64,000 nucleotides of DNA from Streptomyces musisoli. Its GTDB lineage: Bacteria > Actinomycetota > Actinomycetes > Streptomycetales > Streptomycetaceae. Both the position numbers and the translations under genes were made by a program. A model generated the notes under the pieces. That model was not told the DNA's origin and searched no databases. It saw nothing but the letters and a program-made list of their open reading frames with translations. Shown here piece after piece: positions 9,176-17,608 of this stretch; the first letter of the stretch is position 1, and the number at the start of each line of letters is the position of its first letter. The DNA lies in the NCBI RefSeq assembly GCF_016741855.1, contig NZ_JAERRH010000004.1, positions 310,001 through 374,000 on the forward strand, given 5' to 3'.

Positions 9176-10306
9176 ATGACTGTGTCCGTGCGACCGACGA
9201 CCGCCGAGACCGACCGCGCAGAGAACGCAGAGGCGTTGCGACCGCATGCCGAGCACGCCTTCGCGGCCGAACTCGCCGCGCTCGCCGCGCAGGACGACCG
9301 CCCGCGCCCGGCCCGCTGGAAGCTGTCGCCGTGGGCGGTGGCGACGTACCTGCTCGGCGGCACCCTGCCGGACGGCACGGTGATCACACCCAAGTACGTG
9401 GGGCCGCGCCGCATCGTCGAGGTCGCCGTCACCACGCTCGCCACCGACCGCGCGCTGCTCCTGCTCGGCGTGCCCGGCACGGCCAAGACCTGGGTGTCGG
9501 AGCACCTGGCCGCCGCCGTCAGCGGCGACTCGACACTGCTGGTGCAGGGCACGGCCGGCACGCCGGAGGAGGCGATCCGCTACGGCTGGAACTACGCGCA
9601 GCTCCTCGCCCACGGCCCGAGCCGCGACGCCCTCGTGCCCAGCCCCGTCATGCGCGCCATGGCCGAGGGCATGACGGCCCGCGTGGAGGAGCTGACCCGT
9701 GTCCCGGCCGACGTGCAGGACACGCTGATCACGATCCTGTCCGAGAAGACCCTCCCCGTCCCCGAACTGGGCGAGGAGGTCCAGGCGGTCCGGGGTTTCA
9801 ACCTCATCGCCACCGCCAACGACCGCGACCGTGGGGTCAACGACCTCTCCAGCGCCCTGCGCCGCCGCTTCAACACCGTGGTGCTGCCGCTGCCGGAGAG
9901 CGCCGACGCCGAGGTCGACATCGTCACCCGGCGGGTCGAGCAGCTCGGCCGCTCCCTCGACCTGCCGGCCGCACCCGACGGCATCGAGGAGATCCGCCGG
10001 GTCGTCACCGTCTTCCGCGAGCTGCGCGACGGCGTCACCGCCGACGGCCGGACGAAGCTGAAGTCGCCGAGCGGCACGCTGTCCACGGCGGAGGCGATCT
10101 CCGTCGTCACCAGCGGCCTCGCGCTCGCCGCCCACTTCGGCGACGGCGTGCTGCGTCCCGGCGACGTCGCCGCCGGCATCCTCGGCGCCGTCGTCCGCGA
10201 TCCGGCGGCCGACCGCGTCATCTGGCAGGAGTACCTGGAGACGGTCGTCCGGGAGCGCGCGGACTGGACCGACTTCTACCGCGCCTGCCGGGAGGTGAGC
10301 GCATGA
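9176..10306 (+). CDS. MoxR-type AAA+ ATPase
   Basis: 376 residues. Walker A GVPGTAKT (about 98-105), a Walker B/arginine-finger region around VPADVQDTLITILSEK and sensor 1 LIATANDRDRGVNDLSSALRRRF mark a MoxR-clade AAA+ ATPase. Such ATPases usually act with a VWA-domain partner as metal-dependent chaperones or remodellers; here the VWA protein is two genes downstream. Start: ATG 9176 with GGAGGGGG 8 nt upstream; a GTG-rich upstream extension would run into the promoter. The stop overlaps the next gene by ATGA, indicating translational coupling with the DUF5682 gene. Confidence 0.92.
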   Translation: MTVSVRPTTAETDRAENAEALRPHAEHAFAAELAALAAQDDRPRPARWKLSPWAVATYLLGGTLPDGTVITPKYVGPRRIVEVAVTTLATDRALLLLGVPGTAKTWVSEHLAAAVSGDSTLLVQGTAGTPEEAIRYGWNYAQLLAHGPSRDALVPSPVMRAMAEGMTARVEELTRVPADVQDTLITILSEKTLPVPELGEEVQAVRGFNLIATANDRDRGVNDLSSALRRRFNTVVLPLPESADAEVDIVTRRVEQLGRSLDLPAAPDGIEEIRRVVTVFRELRDGVTADGRTKLKSPSGTLSTAEAISVVTSGLALAAHFGDGVLRPGDVAAGILGAVVRDPAADRVIWQEYLETVVRERADWTDFYRACREVSA

Positions 10307-13272
10307 CCGGCGCCGACGGGGGCAAGGCATACGACGCCGGGCCGCTGCTGCTCGGCGTACGGCATCACGGGCCCGGTTCCGCGCGTGCGGTGCGGGCCGC
10401 GCTGGACGCCGCGCGCCCCGCCGCCGTCCTGATCGAGGGACCGCCCGAGGCCGACGCGCTGATACCGCTGGCCGCCGACCCCGGCCTGCGGCCCCCGGTC
10501 GCCCTGCTCGCGCATGCGGTGGACGAGCCCGGCCGCTCGGCGTTCTGGCCGTTCGCCGAGTTCAGCCCCGAGTGGGTGGCCATCCGCTGGGCCCTGGAGC
10601 AGGGCGTCCCGGCCCGCTTCATCGACCTGCCGGCCACGCACACGCTCGCGTGGGACGACGAGAAACCGCACGAGCCCGCCCCGGACGACGGCCACGAGGC
10701 CCGGGGGGCCGGTGACGGCGACGACGCCCGAGGGTCCCGTACGGCGTCCGATGGTGAGGGAGCCGACGGCCGAGGGCCCCGTGCGGCGTCCGACGGTGTG
10801 GGAGCCGACGGCCGGGGGTCCCGTGCGGCGTCCGACGGTGAGGGAGCCGACGGCCGGGGGCCCGGTCCGGCGTCCGACGGTGAACGAGCCGACGGCCGGG
10901 GGTCCGGACCTGGATCTGACGGTGACGGCGACTACGCCCGGGGGTCCGGTCCCGTACCCGACGGTGACCGGATGCGCGTCGACCCCCTCGCCGTGCTCGC
11001 CGAGGCGGCCGGGTACGACGACCCCGAGCGCTGGTGGGAGGACGTCGTCGAACACCGGGGACCGGGCGCGCGCGACCCCTTCGCGCCGTTCGCCGCGGTG
11101 GCGGAGGCCATGGGCGCGCTGCGCGAGCGGTACGGCGCGGGCGGGCGCCCCCGGGACCTCGTCCGCGAGGCGCACATGCGGCTGCGGCTGCGGGAGGCGC
11201 GCAAGGAGTTCGGGAGCGCCCTGGCGGTGGTGTGCGGGGCCTGGCACGTACCCGCGCTGCGCGAGAAGACCACCGTCACCGCCGACCGGGCACTGCTCAG
11301 GGGCCTGCCCAGAATCAAGACCGACCTGACCTGGGTGCCGTGGACGCACCGCAGGCTGGCCCGGGCCGGCGGATACGGCGCGGGCATCGACTCGCCCGGC
11401 TGGTACGGGCACCTGTTCAACGCCCCCGACCGGCCGGTCGAGCGATGGCTGACCAAGGTGGCCGGGATGCTGCGCGAGGAAGACCGGGTCGTCTCCTCCG
11501 CGCACGTCATCGAGGCCGTACGGCTCGCGGAGACCCTGGCGGCGCTGCGTGGCCGCCCGCTGCCCGGCCTGGGCGAGACCACCGACGCGGTGCGCGCGGT
11601 GCTGTGCGAGGGCTCGGACGTGCCGCTGGCTCTGGTCCACGACCGGCTGGTGGTCGGGGACGTCCTGGGCGAGGTCCCGGAGTCCGCGCCCGCGGTGCCG
11701 TTGCAGCGCGACCTGGCCCGGCAGCAGCGCTCGCTGCGGCTCAAGCCGGAGGCGCCGGAGCGCGAGCTGGAGCTGGACCTGCGCGGTGACACCGACGCCG
11801 GGCGCAGCAGGCTGCTGCACCGGCTGCGGCTGCTCGGTGTCGGCTGGGGCGAGCCGGCCAGGTCCCGGGGGAGCACGGGCACCTTCCGGGAGACCTGGCT
11901 GCTGCGCTGGGAGCCCGAGCTGTCGGTGCGGGTCGCCGAGGCGGGCGTGTGGGGGACCACCGTCCACGCGGCGGCCCGGGCCAAGGCCGAGGCGGACGCG
12001 ACGGCGGCCCGCGCCCTCGCCGACGTCACCGCGCTCGCCGAACAGTGCCTGCTGGCCGGGCTGCCGGACGCGCTGCCCGTGGTCATGCGCGTGCTCGCCG
12101 ACCGGGCGGCGCTCGACACCGACGTCGGGCACCTCGCCCAGGCGCTGCCCGCCCTGGTCCGCTCGTTGCGCTACGGCGATGTGCGCGGCACCGACACCGG
12201 TGCGCTGGCCGAGGTCGCCGCGGGCCTCGCCGAGCGCGTCTTCGTCGGTCTCCCCCCGGCCTGCGCCGCGCTCGACGCGGACGCGGCGGACGAGATGCGC
12301 GAACACGTGGACGCCGTGCACACGGCGGTGGGTCTGCTGACGGAGAGCCTGGCCGGCGCGTCGACGGAAGGCGGCGAGGGCGACGGTGGTGGCAGCAAGG
12401 AAGTCGACGCAGACGGCAGAGGGGAGTTCAGCGGCAGATCGGAGGCCGGCGGCGGCAAAGAGGGGGCCGGCGGGGACGGAGTGGAGACCGGTGACGGCAG
12501 AGAGGGGGCCGGCGGGGGTGGAGTGGAGGCCGGTGACGGCAGAGAGGAGGCCCACCGGGGTGGAGTGGGGGCCGGCGGGGACGGAGTGGAGGCCGGCGGC
12601 GGGGACCGGGACGGCGGGGGCCATGTAGGTGCCGGCGGGCTGCGGGAACGCTGGCGGGGCGTGTTGCGGGTGCTGTCGCTACGGGACACCGCGCCCGGTG
12701 TCATCCGGGGGCGGGCCGTGCGGCTGCTGCTGGACGACGGGGAGCTGCGGCCCGAGGAGGCGGCCCGGCTGATGGGGCTCGCGCTGTCGCCGGGCACCCC
12801 GCCCGCCGCTGCCGCCGCCTGGGTCGAGGGCTTCGCCGGCGGTGGGGGCGGACTGCTGCTGGTCCACGACGAGCGGCTGCTCGGCCTGCTCGACACCTGG
12901 CTGACCGGGGTGTCGGCGGAGTCCTTCACGGACGTCCTGCCGCTGCTGCGGCGTACCTTCGCGGCCTACGAGCCGGGGGTGCGGCGGACGCTCGGCGAAC
13001 TGGTCCGGCGGGGCCCCGGCGACCGGCCGGGCGGGGCCGCCGCCGCGGGAGCCACGGTCCCAGGGTTCGCCGACGAACCGGACACCGCGCGCGCCGACGC
13101 CGTGCTGCCGGTGCTGCGACTGCTGCTCGGCCTGGACGCGGACCACGGCACGACGCACGCCACGACGCATGCCCCGCAGCACGGCCGAACACGGGCCGCT
13201 AGGCGGGACGGAACGACCGGAACGGCGTACGGCGGTGCGGATCGCGGGGGCTTCGCGGGGGTGGGCGTATGA
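10303..13272 (+). CDS. DUF5682 family protein with two minisatellite-encoded linkers
   Basis: 989 residues. The N-terminus (LLGVRHHGPGSARAVRAALD...VLIEGPPEAD...RFIDLPA) recalls the HxGP/IEGP pattern of TIKI/ChaN/EreA-like proteins, so a metal-dependent hydrolase is possible (inference). Two low-complexity inserts, residues about 148-220 (ASDGEGADGRGPRA repeats) and about 716-766 (GDGREGAGGGGVEA repeats), are encoded by 42-bp tandem repeats and probably form flexible linkers. Start ATG overlaps the moxR stop (ATGA). The last 43 residues, from DHGTTHATTH on, look like non-homologous read-through into duplicated DNA. Function unknown; operon partners are MoxR and VWA. Confidence 0.85.
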   Translation: MTGADGGKAYDAGPLLLGVRHHGPGSARAVRAALDAARPAAVLIEGPPEADALIPLAADPGLRPPVALLAHAVDEPGRSAFWPFAEFSPEWVAIRWALEQGVPARFIDLPATHTLAWDDEKPHEPAPDDGHEARGAGDGDDARGSRTASDGEGADGRGPRAASDGVGADGRGSRAASDGEGADGRGPGPASDGERADGRGSGPGSDGDGDYARGSGPVPDGDRMRVDPLAVLAEAAGYDDPERWWEDVVEHRGPGARDPFAPFAAVAEAMGALRERYGAGGRPRDLVREAHMRLRLREARKEFGSALAVVCGAWHVPALREKTTVTADRALLRGLPRIKTDLTWVPWTHRRLARAGGYGAGIDSPGWYGHLFNAPDRPVERWLTKVAGMLREEDRVVSSAHVIEAVRLAETLAALRGRPLPGLGETTDAVRAVLCEGSDVPLALVHDRLVVGDVLGEVPESAPAVPLQRDLARQQRSLRLKPEAPERELELDLRGDTDAGRSRLLHRLRLLGVGWGEPARSRGSTGTFRETWLLRWEPELSVRVAEAGVWGTTVHAAARAKAEADATAARALADVTALAEQCLLAGLPDALPVVMRVLADRAALDTDVGHLAQALPALVRSLRYGDVRGTDTGALAEVAAGLAERVFVGLPPACAALDADAADEMREHVDAVHTAVGLLTESLAGASTEGGEGDGGGSKEVDADGRGEFSGRSEAGGGKEGAGGDGVETGDGREGAGGGGVEAGDGREEAHRGGVGAGGDGVEAGGGDRDGGGHVGAGGLRERWRGVLRVLSLRDTAPGVIRGRAVRLLLDDGELRPEEAARLMGLALSPGTPPAAAAAWVEGFAGGGGGLLLVHDERLLGLLDTWLTGVSAESFTDVLPLLRRTFAAYEPGVRRTLGELVRRGPGDRPGGAAAAGATVPGFADEPDTARADAVLPVLRLLLGLDADHGTTHATTHAPQHGRTRAARRDGTTGTAYGGADRGGFAGVGV
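10744..10953 (+). repeat. 42-bp tandem repeat, five units, inside the DUF5682 gene
   Basis: Units start at 10744, 10786, 10828, 10870 and 10912, each 14 codons (ASDGEGADGRGPRA and variants), the last most diverged. The reading frame is kept because 42 is a multiple of 3. Confidence 0.85.
12448..12600 (+). repeat. Second 42-bp tandem repeat inside the DUF5682 gene
   Basis: Three full units at 12448, 12490 and 12532 (GDGREGAGGGGVEA type, 14 codons) plus a partial copy from 12574. The unit length equals that of the first minisatellite although the sequence differs. Confidence 0.8.
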
Positions 13273-13401
13273 GGTGTACGGCGGCAGGACCGGCACTGGC
13301 TTCGGTAACGGGCCCGGCGTACGGCGGTGCGGATCGCGGTGGTTTCGCGGGGGTGGGCGTATGAGGTGTACGGCGGCAGGACCGGCACTGGCTTCGGCAA
13401 C
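13223..13401 (+). repeat. 92-bp-period tandem duplication over the DUF5682/VWA junction
   Basis: Copies at 13223-13309 and 13315-13401 differ at about four bases. Each contains the ATGA stop-start overlap (13269 and 13361). Because 92 is not a multiple of 3, the duplication inserts a mini-ORF between the two genes rather than extending either. Confidence 0.9.
13269..13364 (+). other. 31-codon mini-ORF created by the junction duplication
   Basis: The ATG overlaps the DUF5682 stop (ATGA at 13269-13272) and its TGA at 13362-13364 overlaps the VWA start ATG at 13361. It would encode MRCTAAGPALASVTG followed by 16 more residues. It is probably a relay for coupled translation, not a functional peptide. 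Confidence 0.4.
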
Positions 13402-14641
13402 CGGCACGGCGCACGGCGCGCCGGCGCCGGCAACACCGGCACCCGGTACGGCGCACGGCGCGGCGGCGCAGGTGCTCGACTCGGCGCAGGTGCTCGACTC
13501 GGCGCGGGAGCGGCTGCGGCGTTGGCGGCTGGTGCTCGGCGGAGAGCAGGCCGACGGCACCGGATGCACGCTGTCCGGCAGGGACGCGGCGATGGACGGC
13601 ACGCTCGCCGCGCTCTACGGCAGAAGCGACAAAGCGCAGCCTGGCCGGGACCGGTCGGCGGGGCTCGGTGCCTCGGCACCGTCCGTCGCGCGCTGGCTCG
13701 GCGACATCCGCCGCTACTTCCCGTCCTCCGTCGTCCAGGTCATGCAGCGCGACGCCATCGACCGGCTGGGCCTCGCCTCCCTGCTGCTGGAGCCGGAGAT
13801 GCTGGAGGCGGTGGAGGCCGACGTCCACCTGGTCGGCACACTGCTCTCGCTGCACAGGGCGATGCCGGAGACCACGAAGGAGACGGCGCGCGCTGTCGTG
13901 CGCACCGTGGTCGAGGACCTGGAGAAGCGGCTCGCGACCCGCACCCGGGCCACGCTCACCGGCGCCCTGGACCGCAGCGCGCGCGTGCAGCGCCCCCGCC
14001 ACCACGACATCGACTGGAACCGCACCATCGCGGCCAACCTCAAGCACTACCTGCCCGAGTACGGCACGGTCGTACCGGAACGGCTCATCGGCTACGGGCG
14101 GGCCGCCCGGTCGGTGAAGAAGGAGGTCGTGCTCTGCATCGACCAGTCCGGGTCGATGGCGGCGTCTGTGGTGTACGCGTCGGTGTTCGGGGCGGTCCTG
14201 GCCTCCATGCGGTCGATCAGCACCCGGCTGGTCGTGTTCGACACGGCGGTCGTCGACCTCACCGACCAGCTGGACGACCCCGTCGACGTGCTCTTCGGCA
14301 CCCAGCTCGGCGGTGGCACGGACATCAACCGGGCGCTCGCCTACTGCCAGGGACGGATCACCCGGCCGGCCGAGACCGTCGTCGTGCTGATCAGCGACCT
14401 CTACGAGGGCGGTATCCGCGACGAGATGCTCAAGCGGGTCGCGGCGATGAAGGCGTCCGGGGTGCAGTTCGTGGCGCTGCTCGCGCTGTCGGACGAGGGG
14501 GCGCCCGCCTACGACCGTGAGCACGCGGCGGCGCTCGCCGCCCTCGGCGCACCGGCCTTCGCCTGCACCCCCGACCTGTTCCCCGAGGTGATGGCGGCGG
14601 CCCTGGAGAAGCGGCCCCTGCCGATACCGGACCAGGCGTGA
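13361..14641 (+). CDS. VWA domain protein, partner of the MoxR ATPase
   Basis: 426 residues. The C-terminal von Willebrand factor A domain has an intact MIDAS: DQSGS (about 261-265), a later GGGTDIN Thr, and LISDLYEGG. The helical region before it (residues 60-240) fits the usual VWA partner of MoxR ATPases, which together act as a metal-dependent protein-remodelling pair. Start: ATG 13361, overlapping the preceding TGA; the first 45 residues are Ala/Pro/Gly low complexity derived from repeats, including an 18-bp duplication encoding AQVLDS twice, so the functional protein may effectively begin near RERLRRWRLVLGG. Last gene of the operon. Confidence 0.87.
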   Translation: MRCTAAGPALASATGTAHGAPAPATPAPGTAHGAAAQVLDSAQVLDSARERLRRWRLVLGGEQADGTGCTLSGRDAAMDGTLAALYGRSDKAQPGRDRSAGLGASAPSVARWLGDIRRYFPSSVVQVMQRDAIDRLGLASLLLEPEMLEAVEADVHLVGTLLSLHRAMPETTKETARAVVRTVVEDLEKRLATRTRATLTGALDRSARVQRPRHHDIDWNRTIAANLKHYLPEYGTVVPERLIGYGRAARSVKKEVVLCIDQSGSMAASVVYASVFGAVLASMRSISTRLVVFDTAVVDLTDQLDDPVDVLFGTQLGGGTDINRALAYCQGRITRPAETVVVLISDLYEGGIRDEMLKRVAAMKASGVQFVALLALSDEGAPAYDREHAAALAALGAPAFACTPDLFPEVMAAALEKRPLPIPDQA

Positions 14642-15138
14642 AGCCGGACCGGCGTGACAGCGGGGCGACGGGGGCACTCGGTATCGGGAGTGAGCGGTGC
14701 GGAAGCTCCGCGGGGTGGCCACACCCGGACGACCGAACCCCATCGGCCCGTCCGGGCGGAGTCCCGTGGATGGGGCGGGTGGTCCCCATTGGGGTGGGGA
14801 TCAAGCGCCCCGGCTCCGGGGCGACCCGGAGCCGTCGGGAGGTCTCACCGGGTCAACCCCAGCCCGGTGAGGCCTCACACATCGCCCGTGGGCACGCAAC
14901 GTCACCCATACGACGGCACGCTGTGCCAGGAATGAGGGCATCATGTGACAGGTATCACCGCTCAGGTGTGACCCTCGATTTAGGGCGCTCCGGGTAGCGG
15001 CGATAACCTGCGAGACGGACATGCCGCGCGCTCGGACACCGTGTGCGCCCCCCTAGTGACAAGCGGACGTCACGTTGCCCTTCGCGGCACGCCCACGCAT
15101 CCAACGAACCGCGAGATCACTGATAGGGACGGAAGCGC
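14642..15138. other. 497-bp non-coding region before sucC
   Basis: The first part holds three consecutive hairpins (14781-14875). The rest contains two direct TGTGAC sequences (14944 and 14967 regions), a possible -10 TAACCT at 15004-15009 and a leader of roughly 120 nt before the sucC GTG. Codon-like structure is absent, so I see no gene here. Confidence 0.5.
14781..14875 (+). terminator. Three-hairpin terminator array after the VWA gene
   Basis: Hairpin 1: GGTCCCCA 14781-14788 with TGGGGATC 14795-14802. Hairpin 2: CGCCCCGG 14806-14813 with CCGGGGCG 14816-14823. Hairpin 3: 13-bp stem 14840-14852 with 14863-14875, one G-U pair. There is no U-tract. Confidence 0.6.
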
Positions 15139-16320
15139 GTGGACCTGTTCGAGTACCAGGCGAGGGACCTCTTCGCCAAGCACGATGTACCGGTGCTGGC
15201 CGGTGAAGTCATCGACACGCCTGAGGCGGCGCGCGAGATCACCGAGCGGCTGGGCGGCAAGTCCGTCGTCAAGGCGCAGGTGAAGGTCGGTGGTCGCGGC
15301 AAGGCCGGTGGCGTCAAGCTGGCCGCCTCCGCGGACGAGGCCGTCGCCCGCGCGACGGACATTCTCGGCATGGACATCAAGGGCCACACGGTCCACAAGG
15401 TCATGATCGCCGAGACCGCCCCGGAGATCGTCGAGGAGTACTACGTCTCCTTCCTCCTCGACCGTGCCAACCGCACCTTCCTCTCCATCGCCTCCGTCGA
15501 GGGCGGCATGGAGATCGAGGAGGTGGCGGCCACCCGTCCGGAAGCCGTCGCCAAGATCGCCATCGACGCCATCGACGGCGTGGACGAGGCCAAGGCCCGC
15601 GAGATCGTCGAGGCCGCCAAGTTCCCGGCCGAGGTCGCGGACAAGGTCGTCAACGTCCTGATCAAGCTGTGGGACACCTTCATCAAGTCGGACGCCCTCC
15701 TCGTCGAGGTCAACCCGCTCGCGAAGGTCGCCTCCGGTGACGTCATCGCCCTCGACGGCAAGGTGTCGCTCGACGAGAACGCCGAGTTCCGCCACCCCGA
15801 GTACGAGGAGCTGCACGACAAGGCCGCGGCCAACCCGCTCGAGGCCGCTGCCAAGGAGAAGGGCCTCAACTACGTCAAGCTCGACGGCGAGGTCGGCATC
15901 ATCGGCAACGGCGCCGGTCTCGTCATGAGCACCCTGGACGTCGTCGCGTACGCCGGTGAGAACCACGGTGGCGTCAAGCCCGCCAACTTCCTGGACATCG
16001 GCGGTGGCGCCTCCGCCCAGGTCATGGCGAACGGCCTGGAGATCATCCTGGGCGACCCGGACGTCAAGTCCGTGTTCGTGAACGTCTTCGGTGGCATCAC
16101 CGCCTGCGACGAGGTCGCCAACGGCATCGTCCAGGCCCTGAAGCTCCTGGAGGACCGCGGCGAGAAGGTCGAGAAGCCGCTCGTCGTCCGCCTCGACGGC
16201 AACAACGCCGAGCTGGGCCGGAAGATCCTCACGGACGCCAACCACCCGCTGGTGCAGCGCGTCGACACCATGGACGGCGCGGCCGACAAGGCCGCCGAGC
16301 TGGCCCACGCCGCCAAGTAA
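15139..16320 (+). CDS. sucC: Succinyl-CoA synthetase (ADP-forming) beta subunit
   Basis: 393 residues, full length for the family. ATP-grasp N-terminal part beginning [19 protein letters not shown], Gly-rich loop [10 protein letters not shown], and the C-terminal ligase-CoA domain with [12 protein letters not shown] and [16 protein letters not shown]. With SucD it interconverts succinyl-CoA and succinate with substrate-level ATP formation in the TCA cycle. Start: GTG 15139 with GGGACGGAAG upstream, giving the conserved MDLFEYQA start. sucD follows after 28 bp. Confidence 0.97.
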   Translation: MDLFEYQARDLFAKHDVPVLAGEVIDTPEAAREITERLGGKSVVKAQVKVGGRGKAGGVKLAASADEAVARATDILGMDIKGHTVHKVMIAETAPEIVEEYYVSFLLDRANRTFLSIASVEGGMEIEEVAATRPEAVAKIAIDAIDGVDEAKAREIVEAAKFPAEVADKVVNVLIKLWDTFIKSDALLVEVNPLAKVASGDVIALDGKVSLDENAEFRHPEYEELHDKAAANPLEAAAKEKGLNYVKLDGEVGIIGNGAGLVMSTLDVVAYAGENHGGVKPANFLDIGGGASAQVMANGLEIILGDPDVKSVFVNVFGGITACDEVANGIVQALKLLEDRGEKVEKPLVVRLDGNNAELGRKILTDANHPLVQRVDTMDGAADKAAELAHAAK

Positions 16321-16348
16321 GCACTCAGGACGAGGACACCAACACACC

Positions 16349-17233
16349 ATGGCTATCTGGCTCAACAAGGACAGCAAGGTCATCGTCCAGGGCATGACCG
16401 GCGCCACCGGCATGAAGCACACCAAGCTCATGCTCGGTGACGGCACCCAGGTCGTGGGCGGCGTGAACCCGCGCAAGGCGGGTCAGACCGTGGACTTCGA
16501 CGGCACCGAGGTACCGGTCTTCGGCACCGTCAAGGAGGCCATCGAGAAGACCGGCGCCAACGTCTCCGTCATCTTCGTGCCGGAGAAGTTCACCAAGGAC
16601 GCGGTCGTCGAGGCCATCGACGCCGAGATCCCGCTGGCCGTCGTGATCACCGAGGGCATCGCCGTGCACGACACGGCGTCCTTCTGGGCGTACGCCGGCA
16701 AGAAGGGCAACAAGACCCGGATCATCGGCCCGAACTGCCCCGGCATCATCACCCCGGGCCAGTCGAACGTCGGCATCATCCCGGGCGACATCACCAAGCC
16801 GGGCCGCATCGGCCTGGTGTCGAAGTCGGGCACGCTGACGTACCAGATGATGTACGAGCTGCGGGACATCGGCTTCTCGACGGCCGTCGGCATCGGTGGC
16901 GACCCGATCATCGGCACCACGCACATCGACGCCCTGGCCGCGTTCCAGGACGACCCCGACACCGACCTGATCGTCATGATCGGTGAGATCGGTGGCGACG
17001 CCGAGGAGCGCGCGGCCGCGTTCATCAAGGAGAACGTGACCAAGCCGGTCGTCGGTTACGTCGCGGGCTTCACGGCGCCCGAGGGCAAGACCATGGGCCA
17101 CGCCGGCGCCATCGTCTCCGGCTCCTCCGGCACCGCGCAGGCCAAGAAGGAGGCCTTGGAGGCCGCGGGCGTCAAGGTCGGCAAGACCCCGACCGAGACG
17201 GCGAAGCTCGCCCGCGAGATTCTCAGCGCCTGA
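16349..17233 (+). CDS. sucD: Succinyl-CoA synthetase alpha subunit
   Basis: 294 residues. N-terminal CoA-binding Rossmann domain ([20 protein letters not shown]) and C-terminal catalytic domain with the phosphohistidine in [14 protein letters not shown]. It forms the heteromeric enzyme with SucC; the phosphoryl group passes through this His. Start ATG 16349 gives the family-typical [16 protein letters not shown] strong hairpin terminator follows the gene. Confidence 0.97.
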   Translation: MAIWLNKDSKVIVQGMTGATGMKHTKLMLGDGTQVVGGVNPRKAGQTVDFDGTEVPVFGTVKEAIEKTGANVSVIFVPEKFTKDAVVEAIDAEIPLAVVITEGIAVHDTASFWAYAGKKGNKTRIIGPNCPGIITPGQSNVGIIPGDITKPGRIGLVSKSGTLTYQMMYELRDIGFSTAVGIGGDPIIGTTHIDALAAFQDDPDTDLIVMIGEIGGDAEERAAAFIKENVTKPVVGYVAGFTAPEGKTMGHAGAIVSGSSGTAQAKKEALEAAGVKVGKTPTETAKLAREILSA

Positions 17234-17263
17234 GTTTCCAGCCGGCCGTTCCCGGCCGGCAGC

Positions 17264-17298
17264 CGGTGGGCCCGTCCCCTGTGGGGGCGGGCCCACCG
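17264..17298 (+). terminator. sucCD terminator
   Basis: 16-bp GC-rich hairpin with a 3-nt loop (17280-17282), one G-U pair, 31 bp after the sucD stop. Left arm CGGTGGGCCCGTCCCC at 17264-17279, right arm at 17283-17298. Confidence 0.85.
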
Positions 17299-17608
17299 CC
17301 GTCTCCGCCCACCCGCAGCGGCCCCGGCCCACGGCGCCCCGAAGCCGACGGGGCGGCGGCTCCCCGGGGACGCGGGGAACTGCGCGAGCGACCACGACGG
17401 CGCCGCGCCCGGCCGGTGCCTCGCGGTGCCACGGCCGGGTCGCCGTCGGTTCGTCACTCGCGGTGCCGCGACGGTGCCCGGGCTGACCGGTGGCCGGCGG
17501 CACCACGACGGCGCCGCGCCCGGCCGGTGGCCGGCCGGTGGCCGGCGGTGCCTCGTCCGGGGCGCCGGCGGTCGACGACCGGCGGTGCCGGGGCGGGGTG
17601 CCGGGCCG
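17299..17608. repeat. Intergenic repeat region with a Streptomyces-type dispersed element
   Basis: A 28-bp sequence beginning ACCACGACGGCGCCGCGCCC occurs at 17391-17418 and again at 17502-17529. The first copy is preceded by GGGGAACTGCGCGAGCGACC, a phrase I recall as scattered through Streptomyces intergenic regions. Further GGCCGGTGGCC repeats lie at 17521-17545. No gene is evident. Confidence 0.55.

Noticed and set aside
9121..10302. In-frame extension that would fuse a 394-residue stretch to the DUF5682 protein
   Set aside because: The extension is the moxR gene read in the wrong frame; the ATGA overlap at 10303 with a ribosome site gives the real start.
14638..14997. 119-codon reading frame after the VWA gene
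   Set aside because: It spans three terminator hairpins, has no ribosome site and no codon-position GC bias.
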